Assembly: GCF_003148475.1 (NCBI RefSeq)
Contig: NZ_QGGG01000002.1
Span: forward strand, 409,049 to 473,048
Length of the DNA: 64,000 nucleotides
DNA from: Pseudaminobacter salicylatoxidans
GTDB taxonomy: Bacteria; Pseudomonadota; Alphaproteobacteria; Rhizobiales; Rhizobiaceae
Reading direction: 5' to 3'
Position numbers and translations under genes: made by a program. Each line of letters starts with the position of its first letter. The first letter of the stretch is position 1. Shown piece by piece: positions 46,563-54,540 of the stretch. Below the pieces are notes generated by a model, which worked only from the letters and a program-made list of their open reading frames with translations, did no database searches and was not told where the DNA came from.

Positions 46563-46907
46563 TCAGACTGCTGCGGTGATGATGATCTCGACCTTGTAGT
46601 CCGGCGTGGCCAGCTTGGCTTCGCCGGTGGCGCGCGCGGGCGTATGGCCCTGCGGCACCCATGCATCCCAAACGGCGTTCATTTCGCCAAAAGTATCCAT
46701 ATCGGCAAGCCAGATGATCGCCTGCAGGATCTTGGTCTTGTCCGAACCGGCCTTGGCGAGCAGTGCATCGATCTCGGCGAGAACGGCCGTGGTCTGCTCG
46801 GTAACGGAGGCGCCGGGCGCGCCGACCTGGCCGGCCAGATAGATCGTATTGTTGTGGATGACGATGTCGCTCATACGGCGGCCGACATCGATGCGGCGGA
46901 TGGTCAT
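46563..46907 (-). CDS. RidA/YjgF-family protein
   Basis: A 114-residue member of the RidA family, most members of which deaminate reactive enamine/imine intermediates. Visible motifs are VIHNNTIYLAGQVG, the invariant-type Arg region TPARATGEAKLATPDYKVEI at the C-terminus, and ADMDTFGEMNAVWDAW. The Arg needed for RidA imine deamination appears present (PARAT), but subfamily is not decided. The frame is open to 47003; ATG 46907 has GGAAGG 7 bases upstream and fits family length. It diverges from aztA. Confidence 0.85.
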   Translation of the reverse strand: MTIRRIDVGRRMSDIVIHNNTIYLAGQVGAPGASVTEQTTAVLAEIDALLAKAGSDKTKILQAIIWLADMDTFGEMNAVWDAWVPQGHTPARATGEAKLATPDYKVEIIITAAV

Positions 46908-47069
46908 GGCTGGCTTCCTTCCTGTTGGTCGTTGCCCCGTCTTCATAGATTTCGCCCATGCGCCCGGCAAGGCCGCGCGGACGAATCCCCGACATCTCCC
47001 CATCCATTATGATCCGTCGCCGGATGTGCGCCGATTTGCGTGAAATTCGCGTCCACCCTCGTTGACTAA

Positions 47070-47084
47070 TGTAATAACATCACA
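47070..47084. promoter_or_regulatory. Zur-box-like operator upstream of aztA
   Basis: TGTAATAACATCACA lies 45 bases before the aztA start, in the ridA/aztA divergent spacer. It differs at one base from the reverse complement of the site before aztD and shares TGTWATAACAT with the site inside aztC. AT-rich palindromes of this form are the known targets of the zinc repressor Zur in alphaproteobacteria; binding is inferred. Confidence 0.7.
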
Positions 47085-47128
47085 TATCCAGTCACCAGGA
47101 TCACAAGAACCGTGCTGCAAGAGCCCCG

Positions 47129-47968
47129 ATGACCGACGCCTGCCTGACATTCCGTGACCTGACGCTGGGCTACAACAGCCATCCTGCCGTGCATCATCTC
47201 AACGGCTCGGTAAAGGCTGGATCGCTGACCGCGGTGGTGGGCGCCAATGGTTCCGGGAAATCCACGCTCATGAAAGGGATCGTGGGCGTGCTCAAGCCGA
47301 TGGCTGGCTCTTGCTCCAACGTGCGCAACGCCCGCATCGCCTATCTGCCGCAGCAATCCGAACTCGACCGCACCTTCCCCGCCCGCGTCGTCGACCTGGT
47401 GTCTCTCGGGCTTTGGCCCCGGCGCGGCCTCCTGGGACGCTATAGCCAGCAGGATCGCGACGAGGTTTCCAGGGCGTTGATGGCGGTCGGCCTCAAGGGT
47501 TTCGAGAAACGGCCCATCGACACACTGTCTGGCGGCCAGTTGCAACGCGCGCTGTTCGCCCGCGTTCTCGTGCAGGATGCGGAACTGATCCTGCTTGACG
47601 AACCTTTCAATGCCGTGGACGCCAAGACGATCGGCGACCTCGTCCAGCTCATCAAGCGCTGGCATGGCGAAAGCCGCACCGTCATGGTGGTGGTGCACGA
47701 TCTGGACCTCGTGCGCGAGCACTTTCCCGAAACGCTGCTGCTGGCGCGCAACCCCATCGCCTGGGGCGCGACGAAGGAAACGCTGCGGCCGGAAAACCTG
47801 CTGCGCGCACGTCGCTTCGACGAAGCCTGGCACGAGAACGCCCCCTGGTGCGAACCAGACCACGGTCATACGGACGGACATGCCCATGCGCATGACGGCC
47901 ATCATCACCATGAGCATGGCGAGACCCATGACTTTCCCGATCACGAATCCGGCCCCCGGGCAGCCTGA
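47129..47968 (+). CDS. aztA: Zinc ABC transporter ATP-binding protein with His-rich tail
   Basis: A 279-residue ATPase of the high-affinity zinc importer. Walker A GANGSGKST (38-46), signature LSGGQLQ (about 133), Walker B with ILLDEPFNAVD (about 154-164) and H-loop VVHDL. From about residue 245 a C-terminal tail holds twelve His in about 30 residues (for example HAHAHDGHHHHEH), probably a cytoplasmic zinc sensor or buffer. The order ATPase-permease-binding protein-AztD matches the AztABCD system described in Paracoccus. aztB starts 9 bases after its stop. A Zur-like box lies upstream. Confidence 0.93.
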   Translation: MTDACLTFRDLTLGYNSHPAVHHLNGSVKAGSLTAVVGANGSGKSTLMKGIVGVLKPMAGSCSNVRNARIAYLPQQSELDRTFPARVVDLVSLGLWPRRGLLGRYSQQDRDEVSRALMAVGLKGFEKRPIDTLSGGQLQRALFARVLVQDAELILLDEPFNAVDAKTIGDLVQLIKRWHGESRTVMVVVHDLDLVREHFPETLLLARNPIAWGATKETLRPENLLRARRFDEAWHENAPWCEPDHGHTDGHAHAHDGHHHHEHGETHDFPDHESGPRAA

Positions 47969-47977
47969 GTCCGAGCC

Positions 47978-48844
47978 ATGTATGATTTCCTGATCGCCCC
48001 ATTTCTCGAATTCGGCTTCATGCAGCGCGCGCTTGGCGGCTCGCTGATGCTGTCGCTGGGTGCCTGCCCGGTCGGCGTGTTCCTGATGCTGCGGCGCATG
48101 AGCCTGACCGGCGACGCCATGGCGCACGCCATCCTGCCGGGCGCGGCCGTCGGATTCCTGTTCTTCGGTCTTCAGATCGTGCCCATGACCATCGGCGGGC
48201 TGATTGCCGGGGTCATCGTCGCGATGGGCGCGGGCGCGGTCTCACGCTTTACAGTGCAGAAGGAGGACGCCTCCATGGCCGCCTTCTATCTGATCTCGCT
48301 GGCGCTCGGCGTGCTGATGGTTTCGCTGCGCGGGTCGAGCGTGGATCTCATGCATGTGCTGTTCGGCACTGTGCTGGCGCTCAACAACGAGGCTTTGGGT
48401 CTCATCGCAGCAATCTCGGTCATCACCTTGATAACGCTTGTGATCTTTTGGCGCGCCATCGTTGCCGAATGCCTCGATCCGCTGTTCCTGCGCTCGGTCA
48501 GCGGACTGGGCATGCCAGTGCATTTCATCTTTCTGGGACTGGTGGTGCTCAATCTGGTCGGCGGCTTCCAGGCGCTCGGAACCCTCCTTTCGGTCGGCCT
48601 GATGATGCTGCCTGCCGCGGCCGCGCGCTTCTGGAGCACCCGCGTCGAGCCGATGTGCGTTCTGGCCGTTCTGATCGGCTTCGGCTCCTGCATTGCGGGG
48701 CTGCTGCTGTCCTATCACGCCGCCCTGCCCTCCGGCCCGGCCATCATCCTCTCGGCCGGCTTCGTCTATCTTGTCTCGACCGTGTTCGGCACGCGTGGCG
48801 TCATCAACATGCGCATGCGCCGCCACCATCACAGAACCGCCTGA
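47978..48844 (+). CDS. aztB: Zinc ABC transporter permease
   Basis: A 288-residue inner-membrane protein of the ZnuB/metal ABC-3 permease family, with about eight hydrophobic segments. Typical are LRRMSLTGDAMAHAILPGAA (residues about 38-57; the MAHA loop contacts the ATPase), GLMMLPAAAARF and a basic His-containing C-terminus (RMRRHHHRTA). It moves zinc released from AztC across the membrane using AztA. Second gene of the operon, 9 bases after aztA and 25 before aztC. Confidence 0.94.
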   Translation: MYDFLIAPFLEFGFMQRALGGSLMLSLGACPVGVFLMLRRMSLTGDAMAHAILPGAAVGFLFFGLQIVPMTIGGLIAGVIVAMGAGAVSRFTVQKEDASMAAFYLISLALGVLMVSLRGSSVDLMHVLFGTVLALNNEALGLIAAISVITLITLVIFWRAIVAECLDPLFLRSVSGLGMPVHFIFLGLVVLNLVGGFQALGTLLSVGLMMLPAAAARFWSTRVEPMCVLAVLIGFGSCIAGLLLSYHAALPSGPAIILSAGFVYLVSTVFGTRGVINMRMRRHHHRTA

Positions 48845-48869
48845 TCCAACCAGAAGGAGCCCCTTTCCG

Positions 48870-49805
48870 ATGCTGAAGTCTTTTCGACGCGCCGCGCTCG
48901 CAACTGTTATAACATTAACATCATTCGGGACGGCTTCCGCCTATGCCGAGCCGCTGAAAGTTGTCGCGAGCTTCTCCATCATCGGTGATTTTGCGCAGAA
49001 TGTCGGCGGCGACCGTATCGCACTGACCACGCTGGTCGGCCCGGACGGCGACGCCCATGTCTATGAACCCAAGCCAGCCGACGCGATGGCCATGAGCAAG
49101 GCCGATATAGTGCTTGTCAACGGCCTGCATTTCGAGGGGTTCCTGCAGCGTCTGGTCGAAGCGAGCGCAACCAAGGCTTCCGTCGTGGAGCTGACCAAGG
49201 GCGTCGAGCCGATCGCGATGAAGGAAGAGCATGCGCATGAAGAAGGCGAAAGCCACGGGCACCATCATCATGGCGACACCGACCCGCACGCCTTCCAGTC
49301 CATTGCCAATGCCAAAATCTACGTGAAGAACATCGCGGACGCCTTCTGCGCCGCTGACGCGCAGGGCTGCGACAGCTACGAGGCCAATGCCGAGGCCTAC
49401 ACGCGGAAGCTCGCGGAGGCCGAAACCGAGGTAAAAGCAGCAGTTGCCTCCATTCCCCAGGACAAGCGCGTCATCATCACGTCGCATGACGCTTTCGGCT
49501 ATTTCGAGCATGCCTATGGCCTCACCTTTCTCGCGCCGGAAGGTATCTCGACCGAAGCCGAAGCCTCGGCAGCCGATGTCGCCGCACTGATCCGGCAGGT
49601 GAAAGAAGACAAGGCCTCGGCCATCTTTGTGGAAAACATCACCAATGCCCGGCTGATCGAGCAGATTGCAGCGGAAACCGACCTGAAAGTCGGCGGAACG
49701 CTCTATTCCGACGCCCTGTCGTCCAATGATGGTCCCGCATCGACCTATATCGATATGATGCGCAACAACATTGCCACCATCAAGGGTGCGATCATGGGAA
49801 GCTGA
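48870..49805 (+). CDS. aztC: Zinc-binding periplasmic protein AztC
   Basis: A 311-residue substrate-binding protein of the cluster A-I (ZnuA) family. Signal peptide about 1-26 (cleavage near AYAEP). Expected zinc ligands are visible: His63 (GDAHVYEP), His140 (DPHAF), His206 (SHDAFGYFEH) and Asp281 (YSDAL). A mobile His-rich loop lies at 121-134. Cys160 and Cys167 may form a disulfide. It takes zinc from AztD or the periplasm and delivers it to AztB. ATG 48870 has AAGGAG upstream. The signal-peptide codons at 48903-48923 (act gtt ata aca tta aca tca) form a Zur-like palindrome and use ATA and TTA, rare in this GC-rich DNA. Confidence 0.94.
   Translation: MLKSFRRAALATVITLTSFGTASAYAEPLKVVASFSIIGDFAQNVGGDRIALTTLVGPDGDAHVYEPKPADAMAMSKADIVLVNGLHFEGFLQRLVEASATKASVVELTKGVEPIAMKEEHAHEEGESHGHHHHGDTDPHAFQSIANAKIYVKNIADAFCAADAQGCDSYEANAEAYTRKLAEAETEVKAAVASIPQDKRVIITSHDAFGYFEHAYGLTFLAPEGISTEAEASAADVAALIRQVKEDKASAIFVENITNARLIEQIAAETDLKVGGTLYSDALSSNDGPASTYIDMMRNNIATIKGAIMGS
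48905..48920. promoter_or_regulatory. Zur-box-like palindrome inside aztC signal-peptide codons
   Basis: TGTTATAACATTAACA, containing a perfect palindrome TGTTATAACA (48905-48914), 35 bases inside the aztC reading frame. It shares its core with the boxes before aztA and aztD. Position inside a coding region suggests either an internal aztC promoter or a road-block site; both are inference. Confidence 0.65.
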
Positions 49806-49872
49806 AGTCGCTTCCGCTTCCAAAGCGTCGAACGAGCAGCTGAAAACCCCGCTTTCGACGCCGCGAAACTTC

Positions 49873-49902
49873 GGAGTGTTCCCGTGCTCGACGGAACACT
49901 CC
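49873..49902 (+). repeat. Perfect inverted repeat between aztC and aztD
   Basis: Arms ggagtgttcc (49873-49882) and ggaacactcc (49893-49902), loop 10. It lies 68 bases after aztC and before the terminator, perhaps stabilising the aztABC transcript 3' end. Confidence 0.6.
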
Positions 49903-49929
49903 CCTCAGACCGATGAAAATCCGGCTTGC

Positions 49930-49954
49930 AGGCGGGATGCGTTCCCGCCTTTTT
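49930..49954 (+). terminator. Terminator between aztC and aztD
   Basis: Arms aggcggga (49930-49937) and tcccgcct (49943-49950) followed by ttttt. It would separate aztABC from aztD transcription. Confidence 0.85.
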
Positions 49955-49966
49955 CGAAGCCATACT

Positions 49967-49981
49967 TGTAATGTTATTACA
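49967..49981. promoter_or_regulatory. Zur-box-like palindrome upstream of aztD
   Basis: TGTAAT-GTT-ATTACA is a perfect palindrome directly before the ribosome binding site (aaagga at 49986-49991) of aztD and after a terminator, so aztD probably has its own zinc-controlled promoter. Confidence 0.75.
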
Positions 49982-49996
49982 TAATAAAGGAAAACC

Positions 49997-51196
49997 ATGA
50001 CTTCCTTCTTCAATAAGGCCTCGGCCGCCGCACTGCTCCTCGGCTTCATGCCCACCGCGACCCTGGCCGACGAACAGACGGCCTGGCGATTGTTCATCGC
50101 CGACCACGGCCAGCCGGCCGTTCATGTCATCGACGCAGTGAGCGGTACGGAACTGGTAAGCTTTGCCACCAGGGCCCCAGCAACTCTTTACCGCAGCGGC
50201 AGCGGCAGGACCGTTTTTGCCGTGCAGCGGGACGGCAATGTGGTGCAGGCGATCTCCAGCGGCATTTCGACCAGCGATCACGGCGACCATGGCGACCTCA
50301 AGGTCGAGGAGACCAAGTTGCTTGATATGGCTGTTGCCGGCACCAGGCCCGTCCACTTCGTGGATCATGGCGGCAACATCGCCTTGTTCTTCGATGGCGA
50401 AGGCATAGCCCGCATCATTCCGGAAAGTGAGGTGCTGGCAGGGTCGCCATCGGTCCGTGAGATCAGGACGGGCGCTCCCCATCACGGCGTCGCCATTACA
50501 TTCGGCGACCATGTGCTGGTGACGGAGCCAAACAAGGAAAAGCCGGACGAGCTACCGGTGGGCATCCGCGTGCTCGATGCGCAGGGCACGCCGGCAGGCG
50601 GTCTGCACGCCTGTCCGGACCTTCATGGCGAGGCGGCGTCCGGCAACATCGTCGCCATCGCCTGCGCCAAGGGACTGTTGATCGCGCAAGCCGGTGACAA
50701 GGGACCATCGATCGGGTTCCTGCCCTATTCGGACGAGTTGCCCGAGGGCAAAGTGACCACGCTGCTCGGCGGCAAGGGGCTGCAATATTTCCTTGGCAAT
50801 TACGGCCCAAGCGCGATCGTGCTGATCGACCCGACGGCTGACGATGCCTTCCGCCGCATCGAACTGCCCACGCGACGCGTGCATTTCGCCGTCGATCCGG
50901 TGCGGCCGAAATTCGCATATGTCTTCACCGAGGACGGCAGGCTGCATCAGCTCGATGTGATTTCGGGCAAGATCACCAGATCGCTGGCGCTCACCGAGCC
51001 CTACAGCATGGATGGTCACTGGAGCGACCCGCGCCCGCGCGTGGCGGTTGCGGGCGATGCGATCTTCGTCACCGATCCGCTGAAGAGCACACTGCACATG
51101 ATCGATGCCGCCAGCTTCGAGAAGACCCGCGACATCGCCATTGCAGGCAAGCCCTTCAACATCGTCGCAGTCGGCGGTTCCGGCGAGGCGCACTGA
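49997..51196 (+). CDS. aztD: Periplasmic zinc metallochaperone AztD
   Basis: A 399-residue exported protein. Signal peptide about 1-24 (cleavage near TLADE). The rest has repeated strand motifs fitting a seven-bladed beta-propeller (LFIADHGQPAVHVIDAVSG; VFAVQRDGNVVQ; IRVLDAQG; HQLDVISGKI). Candidate zinc-binding His clusters are STSDHGDHGD (about 91-100), FVDHGG, APHHGV and CPDLHGE with a Cys. AztD stores zinc and passes it to AztC in Paracoccus. It is followed by a structured leader of the next gene. Own Zur-like box upstream. Confidence 0.92.
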   Translation: MTSFFNKASAAALLLGFMPTATLADEQTAWRLFIADHGQPAVHVIDAVSGTELVSFATRAPATLYRSGSGRTVFAVQRDGNVVQAISSGISTSDHGDHGDLKVEETKLLDMAVAGTRPVHFVDHGGNIALFFDGEGIARIIPESEVLAGSPSVREIRTGAPHHGVAITFGDHVLVTEPNKEKPDELPVGIRVLDAQGTPAGGLHACPDLHGEAASGNIVAIACAKGLLIAQAGDKGPSIGFLPYSDELPEGKVTTLLGGKGLQYFLGNYGPSAIVLIDPTADDAFRRIELPTRRVHFAVDPVRPKFAYVFTEDGRLHQLDVISGKITRSLALTEPYSMDGHWSDPRPRVAVAGDAIFVTDPLKSTLHMIDAASFEKTRDIAIAGKPFNIVAVGGSGEAH

Positions 51197-51247
51197 CGCA
51201 AGCCGCCTGAGCCACATCGCATCAGCCAAGCCTCCCAAGGCGGTTGA

Positions 51248-51299
51248 CCCGACCTCCCCTCTTCACATACTCAGGCGCATGTCCTGAAGGGAGGTCGGG
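51248..51299 (+). promoter_or_regulatory. Nested hairpin in leader of the beta-oxidation gene
   Basis: Outer arms cccgacctccc (51248-51258) and gggaggtcggg (51289-51299) are perfectly complementary over 11 bases; inside, tcagg (51271-51275) pairs with cctga (51283-51287). It lies 52 bases after aztD and 72 before the next start. It may end aztD transcription or act in the leader of the downstream gene. Confidence 0.55.
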
Positions 51300-51371
51300 C
51301 ATCTACTGGCAACGGCCTCTCTCCCGACCAGCCAGCTACAGGCGCCGAGGCGCCAACAGGGAGTTTTTCGC

Positions 51372-53444
51372 ATGACCGAGGCCGTGACCATCGCACGCGA
51401 CGGCGAGATCGCCATCGTTACCATCGACAATCCGCCCGTGAACGCGATGAGTTTTCACGTGCGCGAGCCGCTGATGGCCGCCCTCACCGCCCTGCGCGAC
51501 GACGCGTCCGTTGCCGGCATCGTACTGGCCTGCGCGGGCCGCACCTTCGTCGCCGGCGCCGACATCACCGAATTCGGCAAGCCGATGCAGAAGCCGGAAC
51601 TGCGCGATCTGATCGCCGCACTCGAAACGCTCGGCAAGCCGGCGGTCGCCGCCATCCACGGCACGGCGCTCGGTGGCGGGCTGGAGCTGGCGCTGGGCTG
51701 TCATTTCCGCGTGGCCGAGGCGAGCGCGAAACTGGGCTTGCCGGAAGTCAAGCTCGGCATCCTGCCCGGCGGCGGCGGCACAGTCCGCCTGCCGCGCCTC
51801 GTCGGCCCGCTCAAGGCGCTCGACATGATCGTCTCCGGCACTCCGATCAGCGCCAAGGACGCACTTGCCAATGGCCTCGTGGATGCGCTGGTGGACGGCG
51901 ATCTCGTCGCCAAGGCCGCCGCGTTCGCGCGCGAGCAGGTCAAGTCCGGCAAACAACCGGTTGCCGTGCGCGACCGCAACGAACTGGTCGAAAGCGCCGA
52001 TCTCGCCGCCGTCGATGCGCGCGCGACAGAACTCGCCAGGAAAGCACGCGGGCTGGAGGCCCCCATCGCCTGCGCTGAAGCCGTCCGCAACGCACTTACC
52101 CTGCCTTTCGACGAGGCGTTGACCAGAGAGCGCGAAGTCTTCGCCAAGCTGGTCGCCGGCGACCAGTCGAAGGCGCAGCGCCACCTGTTCTTTGCCGAGC
52201 GCGAGGCGGCCAAGGTGCCGGGCGTCGGCAAGGACGTGAAGCCACGCGAAATTGCCCGCGTCGGCATCATCGGCGCTGGCACCATGGGCGGCGGCATCGC
52301 AATGGCCTTCGTCAATGGCGGTATTCCAGTCACCCTGCTGGAAATGAATCGCGAAGCGCTTGACCGTGGCCTGGCCACCATCGAAAAGAACTACGCGATT
52401 TCCGTCTCGCGCGGTTCGCTGACGGAAGAGGCCAAGGCCGGGCGCATGGCCGCCTTCACCCCCTCCACGGACTATGCCGACCTTGCCGATTGCGACCTCA
52501 TCATCGAGGCCGTGTTCGAGGAAATGTCGGTGAAGAAGGACGTATTCGGCAAGATCGAGGCTGTGGCCAAGCCCGGCGCGATCCTCGCCACCAACACGTC
52601 CTATCTTGATGTCAATGAGATTGCCGCCTCGACCGGCCGGCCGCAGGATTTCCTGGGCCTCCACTTCTTCTCGCCGGCCAATGTGATGAAGCTGCTTGAA
52701 ATCGTGCGCGGCGCAAAGACCGCCCCCGACGTGCTGGCAACGGCGCTTGCCGTGGGCAAGAAGATCGGCAAGGTGCCGGTCGTCGTCGGCGTCTGCCACG
52801 GTTTCGTCGGCAACCGCATGCTCGGCGCGCGCGGCGCGGAAACCGAACCGCTGCTGCTGGAAGGCGCAACGCCGCAACAGGTCGACAATGTGTTCACCGA
52901 TTTCGGCTGGCCTATGGGTCCGTTCCAGATGTGGGACCTCGCGGGCCTCGACATCGGCTGGCGCAACCGCAAGGCGCAGGGCAAGACGGCAGTCATCGCC
53001 GACACGCTGTGTGAGCGGGGGCATTTCGGCCAGAAAACCGGACGCGGCGTCTATCTCTACGAAAGCGGATCGCGCACGCCGACACCCGACCCTGAGGTCG
53101 CGGCCCTGATCGAGGAGAAGGCGAAACAACTCGGCATCGACCGTCGCGAGATTTCGTCCCAGGAGATCATCGAGCGCACATTCTACCCGCTGATCAACGA
53201 AGGTGCGAAGATCCTCGAGGAAGGCATCGCTGCGCGCGCATCCGACATCGATATAGTCTGGGTCAACGGCTACGGCTTCCCCATCGGCAAGGGCGGCCCG
53301 ATGTTCTGGGCAAGCCTCGAAGGCTACGGCAAGATCGTTGAGCGGCTCGATTATTGGTATGCCCGTACCGGCAAGGACATCTTCAAGCCGGCCGAACTGC
53401 TGCGCAAGGCCGCCGAAACCGGCAAGCTGGCGGAAGCCGCCTGA
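51372..53444 (+). CDS. fadJ: Bifunctional enoyl-CoA hydratase/3-hydroxyacyl-CoA dehydrogenase
   Basis: A 690-residue fatty-acid oxidation enzyme. The N-terminal hydratase/isomerase domain (1-about 190) has VAGADITEF (oxyanion region) and catalytic Glu105 (GGGLELAL) and Glu125 (GLPEVKLG). The dehydrogenase has NAD loop GIIGAGTMGGG (about 298-308) and catalytic His431 (GLHFFSPANVMKLLE), followed by two C-terminal 3HCDH domains. Length fits peroxisomal-type/FadJ-like single-gene versions. No thiolase gene is adjacent, so the partner lies elsewhere. Start ATG has GGGAG upstream. Confidence 0.92.
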   Translation: MTEAVTIARDGEIAIVTIDNPPVNAMSFHVREPLMAALTALRDDASVAGIVLACAGRTFVAGADITEFGKPMQKPELRDLIAALETLGKPAVAAIHGTALGGGLELALGCHFRVAEASAKLGLPEVKLGILPGGGGTVRLPRLVGPLKALDMIVSGTPISAKDALANGLVDALVDGDLVAKAAAFAREQVKSGKQPVAVRDRNELVESADLAAVDARATELARKARGLEAPIACAEAVRNALTLPFDEALTREREVFAKLVAGDQSKAQRHLFFAEREAAKVPGVGKDVKPREIARVGIIGAGTMGGGIAMAFVNGGIPVTLLEMNREALDRGLATIEKNYAISVSRGSLTEEAKAGRMAAFTPSTDYADLADCDLIIEAVFEEMSVKKDVFGKIEAVAKPGAILATNTSYLDVNEIAASTGRPQDFLGLHFFSPANVMKLLEIVRGAKTAPDVLATALAVGKKIGKVPVVVGVCHGFVGNRMLGARGAETEPLLLEGATPQQVDNVFTDFGWPMGPFQMWDLAGLDIGWRNRKAQGKTAVIADTLCERGHFGQKTGRGVYLYESGSRTPTPDPEVAALIEEKAKQLGIDRREISSQEIIERTFYPLINEGAKILEEGIAARASDIDIVWVNGYGFPIGKGGPMFWASLEGYGKIVERLDYWYARTGKDIFKPAELLRKAAETGKLAEAA

Positions 53445-53477
53445 GCGCCGGAACGGCAGCGGCAACAAAATCCTGCT

Positions 53478-53498
53478 TGCGAGGCGCGTGACGCCTCG
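53478..53498 (+). terminator. Hairpin after fadJ-like gene
   Basis: gcgaggcg (53478-53485) and cgcctcgc (53491-53498), loop cgtga, 33 bases after the stop; no T-run. Confidence 0.5.
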
Positions 53499-53657
53499 CG
53501 AAACCTTGCGGCCCGCACTATGTTTGCCGCAATCGGCCAGAGCGAGAGGGCTTCCCGTTGAATCGCCATCTCGTTCTAAGATTTTGTTTTCGAGCATGTT
53601 GCTCCCGAAGTCGCCATTTTTTCGGGAGCCATGCCCCAAGCGCCTGCGAGGAGCACT

Positions 53658-53999
53658 ATGGAATACCGACAGATTTCCGACGATTATTCGGTCTCGGGAC
53701 AGATCACCACCGAAGATGTCGCCACCATCAAGGCCGCAGGTTTCAAGGGCGTCATCTGCAACCGTCCCGACAATGAGCAACCGGGTCAGCCCTCGGCCGC
53801 AGAAATTAGACAGGTCGTGGAGGCTGCCGGTCTCGGTTTCCGTCATGTGCCCATGGTCAGCGGACAGCCGGTCACCATGGAGGATGCGGAGGCCATGGCA
53901 ACGGCTCTGGACGAACTCGAAGGTCCGGTCTTCGCCTATTGCCGCTCCGGCGCCCGCTCGACCAACCTGTTCCTGGCTGCCCAGCAGATCAGGAGCTGA
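53658..53999 (+). CDS. TIGR01244-family protein (DUF442, beta-lactamase hydrolase-like phosphatase fold)
   Basis: A 113-residue protein of the DUF442/TIGR01244 group, a dual-specificity-phosphatase-like fold. Visible are GQITTEDVATIKAAGFKGVICNRPDNE at the N-terminus and the Cys-loop CRSGARS (residues about 94-100). Relatives (Blh, BigR-linked) occur fused to sulfur dioxygenase and act in sulfide handling, but neither partner is adjacent here. ATG 53658 is chosen because GAGGAG is 5 bases upstream; an earlier frame start at 53631 lacks it. Convergent with the Lrp-type gene. Confidence 0.82.
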   Translation: MEYRQISDDYSVSGQITTEDVATIKAAGFKGVICNRPDNEQPGQPSAAEIRQVVEAAGLGFRHVPMVSGQPVTMEDAEAMATALDELEGPVFAYCRSGARSTNLFLAAQQIRS

Positions 54000-54010
54000 G
54001 CCTTCCCACT

Positions 54011-54032
54011 CCCTGCCGCTATAGCGGCAGGG
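54011..54032. terminator. Perfect palindrome between convergent genes
   Basis: ccctgccgct-at-agcggcaggg, 10-base arms with a 2-base centre, covering the stop codon of the Lrp-type gene and 12 bases after the TIGR01244 stop. Probably a bidirectional terminator without T-run. Confidence 0.5.
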
Positions 54033-54486
54033 CCTGCGTCTCTTTCAGCGTCTGCAACACGATCGCCGTTTTCACATGCTGCACGGCTTCGTGCGGCAGA
54101 AGCACGCCATTGACGAAGTCGGCCAGCGACTTCAGGTCTGGCGTCACCACCTTCAGGATATAGTCCATCTCGCCGGTCAGGGCGTGCGCCTCCTGCACTT
54201 CCGGCAGGCGCGCAAGCAGATCGGCGAAGCGCTGCGCATTGTCGCGATTATGCGTCGCCAGCGTCACCGAGATGACGTTGACCAGCGGAAATCCCAGACG
54301 GTCCCGGTCGAGCACGGCGCGGTAGCCACGAATAAAACCGTCATCCTCCAGCCTCTGACGCCGCCGCGAACATTGCGACGGCGACAGGTTCACGCGCTCC
54401 GACAAATCGTTGTTGGTGAGCCGGCCATCGGCCTGAAGCAGTGACAGTATCTTGCGATCAAACTGATCAAGACGCGCATCAACCAT
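54019..54486 (-). CDS. Lrp/AsnC-family regulator
   Basis: A 155-residue regulator. N-terminal helix-turn-helix (LTNNDLSERVNLSPSQCSRR, about 24-43) and a C-terminal RAM/AsnC ligand domain with ALTGEMDYILKVVTPD. It diverges from hpd across 136 bases, which makes it the likely regulator of tyrosine catabolism, perhaps sensing tyrosine or a keto acid; that is inference. The frame is open to 54549, but ATG 54486 gives the normal length. Candidate sites in the spacer are described separately. Confidence 0.88.
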   Translation of the reverse strand: MVDARLDQFDRKILSLLQADGRLTNNDLSERVNLSPSQCSRRRQRLEDDGFIRGYRAVLDRDRLGFPLVNVISVTLATHNRDNAQRFADLLARLPEVQEAHALTGEMDYILKVVTPDLKSLADFVNGVLLPHEAVQHVKTAIVLQTLKETQALPL

Positions 54487-54517
54487 AGTCAAGCTCACTT
54501 TCCTACACGGTCCATGC

Positions 54518-54540
54518 GCATTCCGAGCATTTTCGGCATT
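54518..54540. promoter_or_regulatory. Candidate Lrp-type operator in the hpd promoter
   Basis: GCATT occurs three times at 9-base spacing (54518, 54527, 54536), with an embedded dyad CCGA/TCGG (54523-54526 and 54533-54536). Lrp/AsnC octamers commonly bind phased repeats. Position between the divergent regulator and hpd is the main support. Confidence 0.35.

Noticed and set aside
51336..53846. 836-codon minus-strand open frame opposite the fadJ-like gene
   Set aside because: Antisense shadow with no domain; the plus strand has full catalytic motifs.
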